From positions 62,001-126,000 of the forward strand of contig NZ_BNAU01000010.1 in assembly GCF_014653945.1 (NCBI RefSeq): a DNA stretch of 64,000 nucleotides. Direction: 5' to 3'. Below are positions 53,222-61,089 of the stretch, piece by piece (position 1 is the first letter of the stretch; each line of letters opens with the position of its first letter). The position numbers were made by a program, and so were the translations under genes. Source of the DNA: Amycolatopsis deserti (GTDB lineage: Bacteria; Actinomycetota; Actinomycetes; Mycobacteriales; Pseudonocardiaceae). Below the pieces are notes generated by a model. It had not been told where the DNA came from and searched no databases. It saw nothing but the letters and a program-made list of their open reading frames with translations.

Positions 53222-53839
53222 ATGGAGGTGCCGTCCCCCACGATGCAGAACAGCCTGAAGAACGAGCAGGTCGAGGGCCAGCCGGTCACGGTCGACGAGT
53301 CCGCGTGGACTCCGCCGTCGTGGGACGAGGTCGTCCGCGAGCACGGCGACCGGGTCTACCGCCTGGCGTACCGCCTGACCGGCAACTCCCACGACGCCGA
53401 GGACCTCACCCAGGAGACGTTCATCCGGGTGTTCCGCTCGCTGGCGTCCTACAAGCCGGGCACCTTCGAGGGCTGGCTGCACCGCATCACCACGAACCTG
53501 TTCCTGGACATGGCGCGCCGCCGCTCGCGGGTGCGCATGGAGGGGCTGCCCGAGGACACCGACCGCATCGTCGGTGACGACCCGAGCCCCGAGCAGGTGT
53601 ACAGCGACACCCACCTGGACCCGGATCTGCAGGCCGCGCTCGACGAGCTGCCGCCGGAGTTCCGCGCCGCCGTGGTGCTGTGCGACGTCGAAGGACTTTC
53701 CTACGAGGAGATCGGTGCGACGCTCGGCGTGAAGCTGGGCACCGTGCGCAGCCGGATCCACCGCGGCCGGCAGGCGTTGCGTGCCTCGCTCGAACGGCGC
53801 CGGGCGGCCAAGGAGGAATCGGTGGGGGTTTCCGCATGA
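53222..53839 (+). CDS. sigE: ECF sigma factor SigE
   Basis: A 205-residue sigma factor for envelope stress. Region 2 has [20 protein letters not shown] and [34 protein letters not shown]; region 4 has [20 protein letters not shown] and [20 protein letters not shown]. Both blocks are nearly identical to M. tuberculosis SigE. ATG 53222 has GGGAGA upstream and follows an ECF-type promoter. The rseA-like anti-sigma gene overlaps its stop (ATGA), then htrA and tatB, the same order as Rv1221-Rv1224. Confidence 0.95.
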   Translation: MEVPSPTMQNSLKNEQVEGQPVTVDESAWTPPSWDEVVREHGDRVYRLAYRLTGNSHDAEDLTQETFIRVFRSLASYKPGTFEGWLHRITTNLFLDMARRRSRVRMEGLPEDTDRIVGDDPSPEQVYSDTHLDPDLQAALDELPPEFRAAVVLCDVEGLSYEEIGATLGVKLGTVRSRIHRGRQALRASLERRRAAKEESVGVSA

Positions 53840-54489
53840 GCGAACTGCGAGGCTGGGGCCTGCCCGAGTCTCACCTGCTCCCCGACGCCGTCGTCGCCTT
53901 CGTGGACGGCGAGATGAGCCTGGGCGCCCGCGAGCGTGCCGCGTCGCACGTCGCCCGCTGCCCGATCTGCGCGGCCGAAGTGACGTCGCAGCGCCAGGTG
54001 CGCGCGGTCGTCCGGCACGCGGAAGCACCGTCGATGCCGGCTAGCCTGCTGGCGAGCCTGCGCAACATCCCGCAGGACACCGACCTGCCCACCAGTCCCG
54101 ACAACCTCGCCGTGACCGAGGACGGCCAGCTGGTCGCGATCCAGCGGCCGGACCGCGTCGCCGGTCTCAAATCGTCCCCTTTTGGGTCGTCGGCGCCGCT
54201 CGGGTCGAGCGCGCCTCTCGGTAGTGGTTCCGCCGTACTGGGCGGGCAGCGTCATCCGTCGGTCCGGCGCCGCGTCGCGCAGGGGGCCGGGGTGGCCGTG
54301 TCCGGCCTGGTCCTGAGCGCGCTCGCGCTCGTGGTGACCTCGGCGTCCAGTGGCGACCCGACCCAGGCCAACCCGGAGCCGGGCCAGGCGCCCGCCCCCG
54401 GTGTGCTGCGTGCCCAGCTCGGCGGCGAGCCGAGCGCCCCGGCCACCACCACGACCACCACCACTCCCGCCGCCGTGGCCGGTCGCTGA
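53836..54489 (+). CDS. rseA: Anti-sigma-E factor RseA-like
   Basis: A 217-residue protein. The zinc anti-sigma motif is [12 protein letters not shown] (H-x3-C-x2-C, about residues 38-49). A flexible Ser/Gly/Pro segment follows, then one hydrophobic helix [17 protein letters not shown] (about 155-171) and an outward Thr-rich tail. Mycobacterial RseA lacks such a clear membrane helix, so this one may be membrane-bound. ATG 53836 overlaps the sigE stop. It probably binds and silences SigE. Confidence 0.9.
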   Translation: MSELRGWGLPESHLLPDAVVAFVDGEMSLGARERAASHVARCPICAAEVTSQRQVRAVVRHAEAPSMPASLLASLRNIPQDTDLPTSPDNLAVTEDGQLVAIQRPDRVAGLKSSPFGSSAPLGSSAPLGSGSAVLGGQRHPSVRRRVAQGAGVAVSGLVLSALALVVTSASSGDPTQANPEPGQAPAPGVLRAQLGGEPSAPATTTTTTTPAAVAGR

Positions 54490-54570
54490 CGCGCCCTTCA
54501 CCGTCCGCGCGGGACAATCGGTGGCGTAGGGTCGCGCCGACAGCACGACGAGCCAGCCACCCGGGGAACG

Positions 54571-56094
54571 ATGAGTCAGCCGAATCCACCACAGGACAGC
54601 GCCGGTGCGGAGCCGCGGCTGGCGCCCCGCCCGCTGGACCGGCCGCCGGTGGATCCCGCGGAGGCGGGTGTGTTCGGCCGCCCGCACGGCGTGGACGGCG
54701 CATTCGACAAGCTCTACACCCCCGGCACCCGGGGCGGCGACAAGATCGCCGCCGCCCCGCCGGCGCCGGAGTCGCTGGCCGAGGCCTTCGGCCGCCCGCC
54801 GGGCGCGGAGGACGTGCGGCTCCAGCGGCCGGCCGGGGACAACGGCAGGCACCCGGGCGGTGATCCGGAGCCGCCGCTGTGGTCCCGCATGACCGACCCG
54901 TGGCGTGATCCGGGTTCGGCCGCGGTGCTGTCCCGCCCGGCCCTCGATCCCGACGACTCCGACGACGACGATGCCGACCGTCCCCGCAGCGCCCAGCTGT
55001 CGCTGCCGGAGCTGCTGTTCGGCCGCCGGGTCAAGCCGGTCGCGCTGGGGCTGCTCGGGGTGATCTGCTTGCTCATCGGCGCCGTCGGTGGCCTGATCGG
55101 CTGGTGGCTCGGCGGCGCGGGCGACTCGCTGACCGGCTCGGCGACGATCTCCGAGGCCGAGGCGGGCAAGGAACGCGCGCCCGGCTCGATCGCCGACATC
55201 GCGCAGCGCGTCGCGCCCGCGGTCATCTCGATCGAGGTCAAGTCGGGCCAGTCCGGCAGCGTCGGCTCCGGCGTGATGATCGACCCGCAGGGCTACGCGA
55301 TCACCAACAACCACGTCATTTCGCTGGCCACGAGCGATCCGCAGGCCAAGATCACCGCGGTGTTCACCGACGGCACCCGCACCGAGGCGCGGGTCGTCGG
55401 GACGGACCCGAAGACCGACCTGGCCGTGATCAAGGTGGCCGTGTCCAACCCGACGGTGCTGCAGATCGGCGACCCGGGCAACCTCGAACCGGGCGATTCG
55501 GTGATCGCGGTCGGCTCGCCGCTGGGGCTGGAGAACACGGTGACCTCGGGCATCGTGAGCGCGCTGCACCGGCCGGTCACCGCGGCGGGGGAGAACGGCG
55601 AGCCGCCGGTCACCTACGACGCCATCCAGACCGACGCGCCCATCAACCGCGGCAACTCGGGCGGGGCGCTGGTCGACTCCACGGGCGCGCTGGTCGGCAT
55701 CAACTCGTCGATCCGCACGGACGGTGGCGAGGACGGCTCGGGTGGCAGCATCGGCATCGGGTTCGCGATCCCGGCCGACGACGCCGTCAAGATCGCGCGC
55801 ACGCTGATCAGCAGTGGTCAGGTCAAGCACGCCGACATCGGGGTGAACGCGGCGTCGGTCGCTGCGGAGACGTCGGAGGGCGCGCAGGTGCTCAACATCG
55901 CCGACGGCGGTCCGGCCGCCCGGGCCGGCATCGCGGAGGGCGACGTCATCACCAAGCTCGGCGACCGTCTGGTGCGCAACGCGGCCGAGTTGACGGTGGC
56001 GGTGCGGCAGCACGAGATCGGCGAAACGGTGCCGGTGCAGCTGGTGCGGCAGGGGCGGACGCTGATGGTCGACGTGACGCTGGGTTCGGACTGA
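54571..56094 (+). CDS. htrA: HtrA/DegP-like membrane serine protease with PDZ domain
   Basis: A 507-residue protein. A long cytoplasmic Pro/Asp-rich region (1-150) precedes one transmembrane helix (about 155-177, VALGLLGVICLLIGAVGGLI). The trypsin-like domain has ITNNHVIS (His), KTDLAVIKV (Asp) and NRGNSGGALV (Ser). A C-terminal PDZ domain (about 420-505) contains GPAARAGIAEGDVI. It degrades misfolded extracytoplasmic proteins. It is third in the sigE locus and likely part of the response. ATG 54571. Confidence 0.95.
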   Translation: MSQPNPPQDSAGAEPRLAPRPLDRPPVDPAEAGVFGRPHGVDGAFDKLYTPGTRGGDKIAAAPPAPESLAEAFGRPPGAEDVRLQRPAGDNGRHPGGDPEPPLWSRMTDPWRDPGSAAVLSRPALDPDDSDDDDADRPRSAQLSLPELLFGRRVKPVALGLLGVICLLIGAVGGLIGWWLGGAGDSLTGSATISEAEAGKERAPGSIADIAQRVAPAVISIEVKSGQSGSVGSGVMIDPQGYAITNNHVISLATSDPQAKITAVFTDGTRTEARVVGTDPKTDLAVIKVAVSNPTVLQIGDPGNLEPGDSVIAVGSPLGLENTVTSGIVSALHRPVTAAGENGEPPVTYDAIQTDAPINRGNSGGALVDSTGALVGINSSIRTDGGEDGSGGSIGIGFAIPADDAVKIARTLISSGQVKHADIGVNAASVAAETSEGAQVLNIADGGPAARAGIAEGDVITKLGDRLVRNAAELTVAVRQHEIGETVPVQLVRQGRTLMVDVTLGSD

Positions 56095-56196
56095 CGGCCG
56101 GATGGACGAGGTGTGAACTCCGCGCGCAGGATCCGAACGGCCCGGTTCCCGGGGTAATCTGAGAGTGCTACGGCCGGGTGAGGCGGAGGTTCGCGA

Positions 56197-56610
56197 ATGT
56201 TCGAAAGCGTTGGCTGGGGCGAGATCCTCGTCCTGCTCGTCGCGGCCCTGTTCATCCTCGGCCCGGAGCGGCTGCCCGAGGCGGCGGCGTGGCTGGGCCG
56301 CAGCGTGCGGAAGGTGCGCGACTTCGCGACCGGCGCGCGGCAGCAGCTCAAGGACGAGATGGGTGCGGACTTCGAGCAGTTCCAGAAGCCGCTGGAGGAC
56401 CTGCGGCAGCTGCGCAACTTCGACCCGCGCCGGGCGGTGACGCAGCACCTCTTCGACGGCGACCCGGACCCGCTCGGGCTCAACGGCTTGTCGGGCGGAA
56501 GCGTGAAACCGAACGGCTACCCCGCGGCGACGACCACCCCGTCCGCCAAGACGGAGCCGGAGCCGCTCAAGCCGGGCGAAAAGCCCCCCGTGGACCCCGA
56601 CGCCACCTGA
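56197..56610 (+). CDS. tatB: Sec-independent translocase subunit TatB
   Basis: A 137-residue twin-arginine translocation component. The N-terminal helix VGWGEILVLLVAALFILGPERLP (described only as residues 5-27) has the TatA/B glycine hinge and FILGPE, followed by an amphipathic helix and a charged, disordered tail. Position after htrA matches Rv1224. ATG 56197. A strong terminator follows immediately. It would export Tat substrates such as the LLM oxidoreductase at 7825. Confidence 0.94.
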   Translation: MFESVGWGEILVLLVAALFILGPERLPEAAAWLGRSVRKVRDFATGARQQLKDEMGADFEQFQKPLEDLRQLRNFDPRRAVTQHLFDGDPDPLGLNGLSGGSVKPNGYPAATTTPSAKTEPEPLKPGEKPPVDPDAT

Positions 56611-56619
56611 GCAAGAAAG

Positions 56620-56650
56620 GGCGCCCCTGGTGGGGGCGCCACTTTTTTTT
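56620..56650 (+). terminator. Rho-independent terminator after tatB
   Basis: GGCGCCCC (56620-56627) pairs with GGGGCGCC (56633-56640) across a five-base loop, followed by AC and eight T residues (56643-56650). It closes the sigE-rseA-htrA-tatB block. Confidence 0.9.
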
Positions 56651-56711
56651 CGGTTGGAAGCGAGAACCGCCGGCCGGCGACGCAACGCCACCGACTACCC
56701 CAACCAGACCT

Positions 56712-56829
56712 CCCCCGCCCCCGATCCACAGCCGATCTTTGGTCGCCGATCAGGCGTGTCAAGGTACTCTTTCCCGCCTTGACACGCCTGCTCGGCGACC
56801 GAAACACAATCAGGCATCGGGGGCGGGGG
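56712..56829. repeat. Double-stem inverted-repeat element, copy 2
   Basis: The outer stem pairs 56712-56725 with 56816-56829 (14 bp, perfect, CCCCCGCCCCCGAT). The inner stem pairs 56741-56764 with 56777-56800 (24 bp, one mismatch), with loop TACTCTTTCCCG. It shares the core stem and loop with copy 1 at 42384 but differs elsewhere in both strands of each stem. It lies between convergent tatB and mrp, after a canonical terminator. Confidence 0.9.
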
Positions 56830-56908
56830 TGGTCGTAAGGTGACCTTTGGCGCCGTGAGGCGCTTTCCGCCCGTAGGGCGGACTCTTCGCCTGCCTCAAG
56901 TCACTTCT

Positions 56909-56954
56909 AAAGATCAAGAGATGTCCTCGCCGGACGGGCAGGCTCCGGGATGAC
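56909..56954. repeat. 46-nt intergenic repeat, copy B
   Basis: It matches 19138-19183 with one mismatch. Copy B ends with CGGGATGAC (56946-56954). The same nine bases recur at 57124-57132, after which the copy A continuation CACCCAGCTC resumes. The 178 nt in between include a large palindrome. Confidence 0.85.
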
Positions 56955-56989
56955 GGGGAATGCAGGCACGTCACCTTGGCGAGGTGGTC

Positions 56990-57140
56990 GCTGAGTGGTC
57001 ATCCCGTCGCCTGCGGTTTGTGCATATCACCTTGAGCCAGGGCCGCAAGGTTGGCATGGTCGGCCGCCGGTTGGCGGCCTGGGTTGCGGCCCTGGCTCAA
57101 GGTGATCGTCACGTGTCAGGCGACGGGATGACCACCCAGC
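56990..57140. repeat. Large nested palindrome
   Basis: Outer arms 56990-57013 and 57117-57140 match over 24 bp with one mismatch (core GTGGTCATCCCGTCGCCTG). Middle arms 57026-57048 and 57084-57106 are a perfect 23-bp inverted repeat (CACCTTGAGCCAGGGCCGC within it). Inner GGCCGCC/GGCGGCC arms (57062-57068, 57073-57079) cap it. It ends 31 bp from the mrp stop, in a convergent gap. No open frame of normal codon use spans it. Confidence 0.9.
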
Positions 57141-57170
57141 TCACTTGTGTTTTGTGGGCTAGCGCCCGCG

Positions 57171-58313
57171 TCAGCGCCCGCTGGGGCTGAGGTTCAGCAT
57201 CTTCCCCGCCAGCCCCCGGGCCCGCACCGACAGCTTCTTCGCCACGTCCCGGAGCACCTCCGACGCCTGGGCCTCCGGCTCCGCCAGCACCAGCGGCGTC
57301 CCCGCGTCGCCCTGCTCACGCAGCCGCGGGTCGAGCGGGACCTGGCCCAGCAGCGGCACCTCGGTGCCCACCGACTTCGACAGCGACTCCGCCACCGTCC
57401 GGCCGCCGCCGGAGCCGAAGATCTCCATCCGCTCCCCGGACGGCGTCTCCAGCCACGACATGTTCTCGATGACCCCGGCGATCCGCTGCCGCGTCTGCAT
57501 CGCGATCGCGCCGGCCCGCTCGGCGACCTCGGCCGCGGCCTGCTGCGGCGTGGTCACCACCAGGATCTCCGCGTTCGGGATGAGCTGCGCGACCGAGATC
57601 GCGATGTCCCCGGTGCCCGGCGGCAGGTCCAGCAGCAGGATGTCCAGATCGCCCCAGAACACGTCGGCCAGGAACTGCTGCAGCGCGCGGTGCAGCATCG
57701 GCCCGCGCCACACCACCGGCGTGTTGCCCGGGGTGAACATGCCGATGGAGATGACCTTCACGCCGTGCGCCTGCGGCGGCATGATCATCTGCTCGACCTT
57801 GGTCGGCTTCTCGCGCGCGCCCAGCATGCGCGGCACCGAGTGGCCGTAGATGTCCGCGTCGACCACGCCGACCGACAGCCCGCGCTGGGCCATCGCCACC
57901 GCCAGGTTGACCGTCACGCTCGACTTGCCGACCCCGCCCTTGCCGGAGGCGACGCAGTACACCCGCGTCATCGAGCCCGGCTGGGCGAACGGGATGACCG
58001 GTTCCGCGGAATCCCCGCGCAGCTGTTTCCGCAGCTCGGTGCGTTGCTCGTCGCTCATCACGTCGAGCTCGACGCGGACCTCGCGGACGCCGTCCAGCTT
58101 GCCGACGGCGGCCCGGGTGTCCTTGGTGATGGTGTCCTTGAGCGGACAGCCCGCCACCGTCAGGTACACCGCCACCGTGACGACGCCGTCGTCCACCGTG
58201 ACGTCCTTGACCATGCCGAGGTCCGTGATCGGCTTGCGGATCTCGGGGTCGTGAACGTCCTTCAGCGCCGCGCGGACGTCCTCGACGCTGGGGATCTGCT
58301 GCGTACTGGTCAC
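57171..58313 (-). CDS. mrp: Mrp/ApbC-type P-loop iron-sulfur carrier ATPase
   Basis: A 380-residue protein. Residues about 8-85 are a MIP18 (DUF59) domain with HDPEIRKPITDLGMV and VAGCPLKD. The ATPase has Walker A SGKGGVGKSSVTVNLA (about 123-138), DADIYGHSVPRMLG and LLLDLPPGTGD. It carries Fe-S clusters to target proteins; the CxxC of some relatives is not evident near residue 300. ATG 58313. Position matches Rv1229c. Confidence 0.94.
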   Translation of the reverse strand: MTSTQQIPSVEDVRAALKDVHDPEIRKPITDLGMVKDVTVDDGVVTVAVYLTVAGCPLKDTITKDTRAAVGKLDGVREVRVELDVMSDEQRTELRKQLRGDSAEPVIPFAQPGSMTRVYCVASGKGGVGKSSVTVNLAVAMAQRGLSVGVVDADIYGHSVPRMLGAREKPTKVEQMIMPPQAHGVKVISIGMFTPGNTPVVWRGPMLHRALQQFLADVFWGDLDILLLDLPPGTGDIAISVAQLIPNAEILVVTTPQQAAAEVAERAGAIAMQTRQRIAGVIENMSWLETPSGERMEIFGSGGGRTVAESLSKSVGTEVPLLGQVPLDPRLREQGDAGTPLVLAEPEAQASEVLRDVAKKLSVRARGLAGKMLNLSPSGR

Positions 58314-58322
58314 CCCACCATG

Positions 58323-58844
58323 CTACGGACCGGTAGTGGCCTCCGCCGGTGGCCTATTGCTTTTGCCACGTCGCGGCTTCGTGTTGAGGTCCTCACGCAG
58401 CTTGTCCAGCTCGCCACGCAGGTAGTCCCGGGTGGCGACCTCGCCGACGGCCAGGCGCAGCGCGGCCAGCTCGCGCGCCAGGTACTCGGTGTCGGCCTTG
58501 GTCTGCGCCGCCCGGTGCCGGTCCTCCTCCAGCGACACCCGGTCGCGGTCGTCCTGGCGGTTCTGCGCCAGCAGGATCAGCGGCGCCGCGTACGCCGCCT
58601 GGGTGGAGAACGCCAGGTTGAGCAGGATGAACGGGTACGGGTCCCAGCGCAGGGCGGCCGCGCTCAGGTTGACGATGATCCACACGATCACGATGAGCGT
58701 CTGCCAGAACAGGTACTTCCCGGTGCCGAGGAACCGGGCCAGCCGTTCGGACAGCCGTCCGAAGCTGTCCGGGTCGATGCTGACCAGGGGACCCCGGCTG
58801 GAGCGGGGCTGGTCGAGGCGGCGCCGCGCGGTCAACTCAGGCAC
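58323..58844 (-). CDS. DUF1003 membrane protein
   Basis: A 173-residue protein with two transmembrane helices (YLFWQTLIVIVWIIVNLSAA, about residues 44-63, and FILLNLAFSTQAAYAAPLIL, about 72-91). A charged coiled-coil C-terminus contains QNRQDDRDRVSLEEDRHRA. This is the DUF1003 pattern; function unknown. ATG 58844 overlaps the MgtE-like gene by eight bases, so the two are co-translated, as with Rv1231c-Rv1232c. Confidence 0.9.
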   Translation of the reverse strand: MPELTARRRLDQPRSSRGPLVSIDPDSFGRLSERLARFLGTGKYLFWQTLIVIVWIIVNLSAAALRWDPYPFILLNLAFSTQAAYAAPLILLAQNRQDDRDRVSLEEDRHRAAQTKADTEYLARELAALRLAVGEVATRDYLRGELDKLREDLNTKPRRGKSNRPPAEATTGP

Positions 58845-60138
58845 TGTCGATCTCCTGTCCCTCGGTGATGTCGGCCAGCCCGGTCTCGCGCCAGCGGTCG
58901 GGCAGCAGGTGGTCGAGCAGGTCGTCGACGGTGACGGCGCCCAGCAGGTGGTCCTGGTCGTCCACGACCGGACCGCAGGCGAGGTTGTAGGCCGCGAAGT
59001 AGCGGGTGATCTCGGAGAGTTCGGCGTCCGCGCCCAGGGCGGGCAGGTCGGTGTCCACGACGCTGGCGACCAGCTCGGCCGGCGGCTCGCGCAGCAGGCG
59101 CTGGAAGTGCACGCAGCCGACGTACCGGCCGGTGGGGGTCTCGGTCGGCGGGCGGCACACGAACACCAGGCTCGCCAGCGCGGCGGGCAGGTCCGGGTTG
59201 CGGATGTGGGCCAGCGCCTCGGCGATCGTGGCGTCCGGGGCGAGGATGACCGGCTCCGGCGTCATCAGGCCGCCCGCGGTGTCCGAGGAGTAGGTGAGCA
59301 GGCGCTTCAGCGGCTCGGACTCGTCGGGGTGCATCAGCTCGAGCAGGCGGCTCTGGTCGGCCGGGGCCAGCTCGGCGAGCAGGTCGGCCGCGTCGTCCGG
59401 GTTCATCGCCTCCAGGATGTCCGCGGCGCGCTCCTCGGCCAGGTGCGCGAGCAGCTCCTTCTGGTCCTCCTCGGGCAGCTCCTCCAGCACGTCGGCGAGC
59501 CGCTCGTCGTCCATCGAGTCGACCACCTCGTGCCGCCGCTTGGTCGGCAGGTCACGCATGGTCGCGGCGATGTCGACCGCGCGCATGGTGTCGAACAGCA
59601 TCAGCAGCTGCCCGGCGCCCTGCGGCTGGCCGGTGAGGTCGGTCAGGCTCAGCCCGCGCACCTCCGACCAGGGCAGGACCCGCAGCGACGAGCGGCGGCG
59701 GCCCAGCCCGAGCCGCCCGGTGCGCTCGCGGACGGCGAGCTTGGCCAGCACCCAGTCGCGCGTGCGGACCGGTTCCATCGCCGCGTCGGCGACCGTGACC
59801 CGCGCGTCGTTCGCGGCCAGCCGGGCCTGCGCGTCGATCAGCTGCCCGAGCACCAGCACCTCGTTGGGGCGGCGGTGGAAGCGGCGCATGTTGACCGAGC
59901 CGGTCGCGAGCGTGACGGCGTTCGGTTCGATCGCGGTGACCCGAAGCATGGGCACGAACACCCGGCGGCGGGTGGCGAGCTCGACGACGAGACCGAGCAC
60001 CCGCGGCGGCTGCTGGTCGAGCCGGAGGCCGGCGACCAGGTCGCGCACCTTGCCGATCGACTCGCCGTCCGGCCCGAAGACCGGCAGGCCGGCCAGCTGG
60101 GCGGCGAAGACTCTGTTCACTCCGGCCATGGTTGTCAC
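58837..60138 (-). CDS. MgtE N-domain/CBS protein with PRC barrel, no channel domain
   Basis: A 433-residue soluble protein. Residues about 10-75 look like a PRC barrel (LPVFGPDGESIGKVRDLV). MgtE_N helices follow (about 195-285: LPTKRRHEVVDSMDDERLAD, ERAADILEAMNPDDAADLLA) and a CBS pair (about 290-420: GGLMTPEPVILAPDATIAEA, AVTVDDLLDHLLPD). The magnesium channel helices of true MgtE are absent. It may sense magnesium or nucleotides and act on the DUF1003 partner. ATG 60138; ATG 60129 is equally possible. Confidence 0.88.
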   Translation of the reverse strand: MTTMAGVNRVFAAQLAGLPVFGPDGESIGKVRDLVAGLRLDQQPPRVLGLVVELATRRRVFVPMLRVTAIEPNAVTLATGSVNMRRFHRRPNEVLVLGQLIDAQARLAANDARVTVADAAMEPVRTRDWVLAKLAVRERTGRLGLGRRRSSLRVLPWSEVRGLSLTDLTGQPQGAGQLLMLFDTMRAVDIAATMRDLPTKRRHEVVDSMDDERLADVLEELPEEDQKELLAHLAEERAADILEAMNPDDAADLLAELAPADQSRLLELMHPDESEPLKRLLTYSSDTAGGLMTPEPVILAPDATIAEALAHIRNPDLPAALASLVFVCRPPTETPTGRYVGCVHFQRLLREPPAELVASVVDTDLPALGADAELSEITRYFAAYNLACGPVVDDQDHLLGAVTVDDLLDHLLPDRWRETGLADITEGQEIDSA

Positions 60139-60139
60139 A

Positions 60140-61000
60140 TTATTCGAGTGCGGCCCACTCGGCGATCGCTGTCAGGATCGCCACGCTGGGGAAACCGCCG
60201 TGCTCGGTGGCCCACAGCCAGTCGTCCACGGCCCGCACCAGCGTCCAGGCGCGTGCCTTGTCCGCGTCCAGCCCGGCGGTCAGCACCCGCACCCGCGCTT
60301 CCACTGTGGACTCGGTGAACCGGTTCCACAGCAACGGGATCAGGCCGAACTCCGGATCCCCGGCGATCGGCTGCGGGTCGATCACCAGCCACGGTTCGCG
60401 CGTGCCGGCGAGGACGTTTTCGTAGTGCAGGTCCTGATTGACCAGTGATGTCCCGGCCGCCGGCCCGAGGTCCCGGCACACGGCGACCGCGGCGTCCAGC
60501 AACCGCTTCGGCACCGGCCGGCCCAGCCGTGCCCACTCCGCGGGCATCTCCTCGGCGAGCCGGACGGCCTCGTCGCGCAGGGTGCGGCCGAGCGGGGGAG
60601 CGGGGACGGTCAGCCGGTGCAGCAGGCCGTTCGCGATCTCCAGCGCCTTGTCCAGCGGCTCGGTCAGCAGCGAACGGGACGCGTCGAGCCGCTCCAGCAG
60701 CAGCGCGCCGCGAGCGCTTTCCAGCAGCCGCACCGCTCCGCGACCCTCCCAGGTGGACAGTGCCACCGGCTCGTCCCGGGTCCAGTCGTCCTGCCAGGCG
60801 AGCTTGAGCACGAGCGGCTCGCCGTCGCGGCGCACCGGGAACACCAGCGCCGTGTAGCCGTGCCACGGCGGGCCCTCGATCGCCAGTCCCCAGCGGCGGC
60901 AGCACCAGTCCGCCAGGTCCGGCAGCCCGGCGAGCCACGGGCGCACCACGTCGCCCTCGTTGTCGATCAGCCGTTCCGCGAACTCCCCCGGTACCCGCAC
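60140..61000 (-). CDS. APH(6)/hydroxyurea-kinase-like phosphotransferase
   Basis: A 286-residue small-molecule kinase of the streptomycin 6-kinase family. The catalytic loop is NQDLHYENVL (about residues 188-197) and the metal site VIDPQPIAGDPEFGLIPLLWNR follows. ALVFPVRRDGEPLVLKLAW carries the ATP-binding Lys. Chromosomal members are common in actinobacteria and resistance cannot be assumed. GTG 61000. It ends one base before the MgtE-like gene start. Confidence 0.87.
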   Translation of the reverse strand: MRVPGEFAERLIDNEGDVVRPWLAGLPDLADWCCRRWGLAIEGPPWHGYTALVFPVRRDGEPLVLKLAWQDDWTRDEPVALSTWEGRGAVRLLESARGALLLERLDASRSLLTEPLDKALEIANGLLHRLTVPAPPLGRTLRDEAVRLAEEMPAEWARLGRPVPKRLLDAAVAVCRDLGPAAGTSLVNQDLHYENVLAGTREPWLVIDPQPIAGDPEFGLIPLLWNRFTESTVEARVRVLTAGLDADKARAWTLVRAVDDWLWATEHGGFPSVAILTAIAEWAALE

Positions 61001-61089
61001 GTCACCCAGACTGCCAGTAATCGGGCACTTCCCAACCAGTGTGACGGGGGTAACATCGCGTCAAGGGACACGCACCCCTGGGAGCCGCC

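Noticed and set aside
53701-56691. A 996-codon minus-strand open frame opposite rseA-htrA-tatB
   Set aside because: It is antisense to three well-supported genes, has Arg/His/Gln-rich composition typical of GC-driven shadow frames and no conserved motif.
56837-56976. Inverted AAGGTGAC/GTCACCTT pair in the tatB-mrp gap
   Set aside because: Only 8 bp and 124 bp apart; in a palindrome-dense region this is likely chance.
60140-61000. Aminoglycoside resistance gene
   Set aside because: The kinase family match is good but it is flanked by core genes, with no mobile DNA; resistance is not supported by sequence alone.
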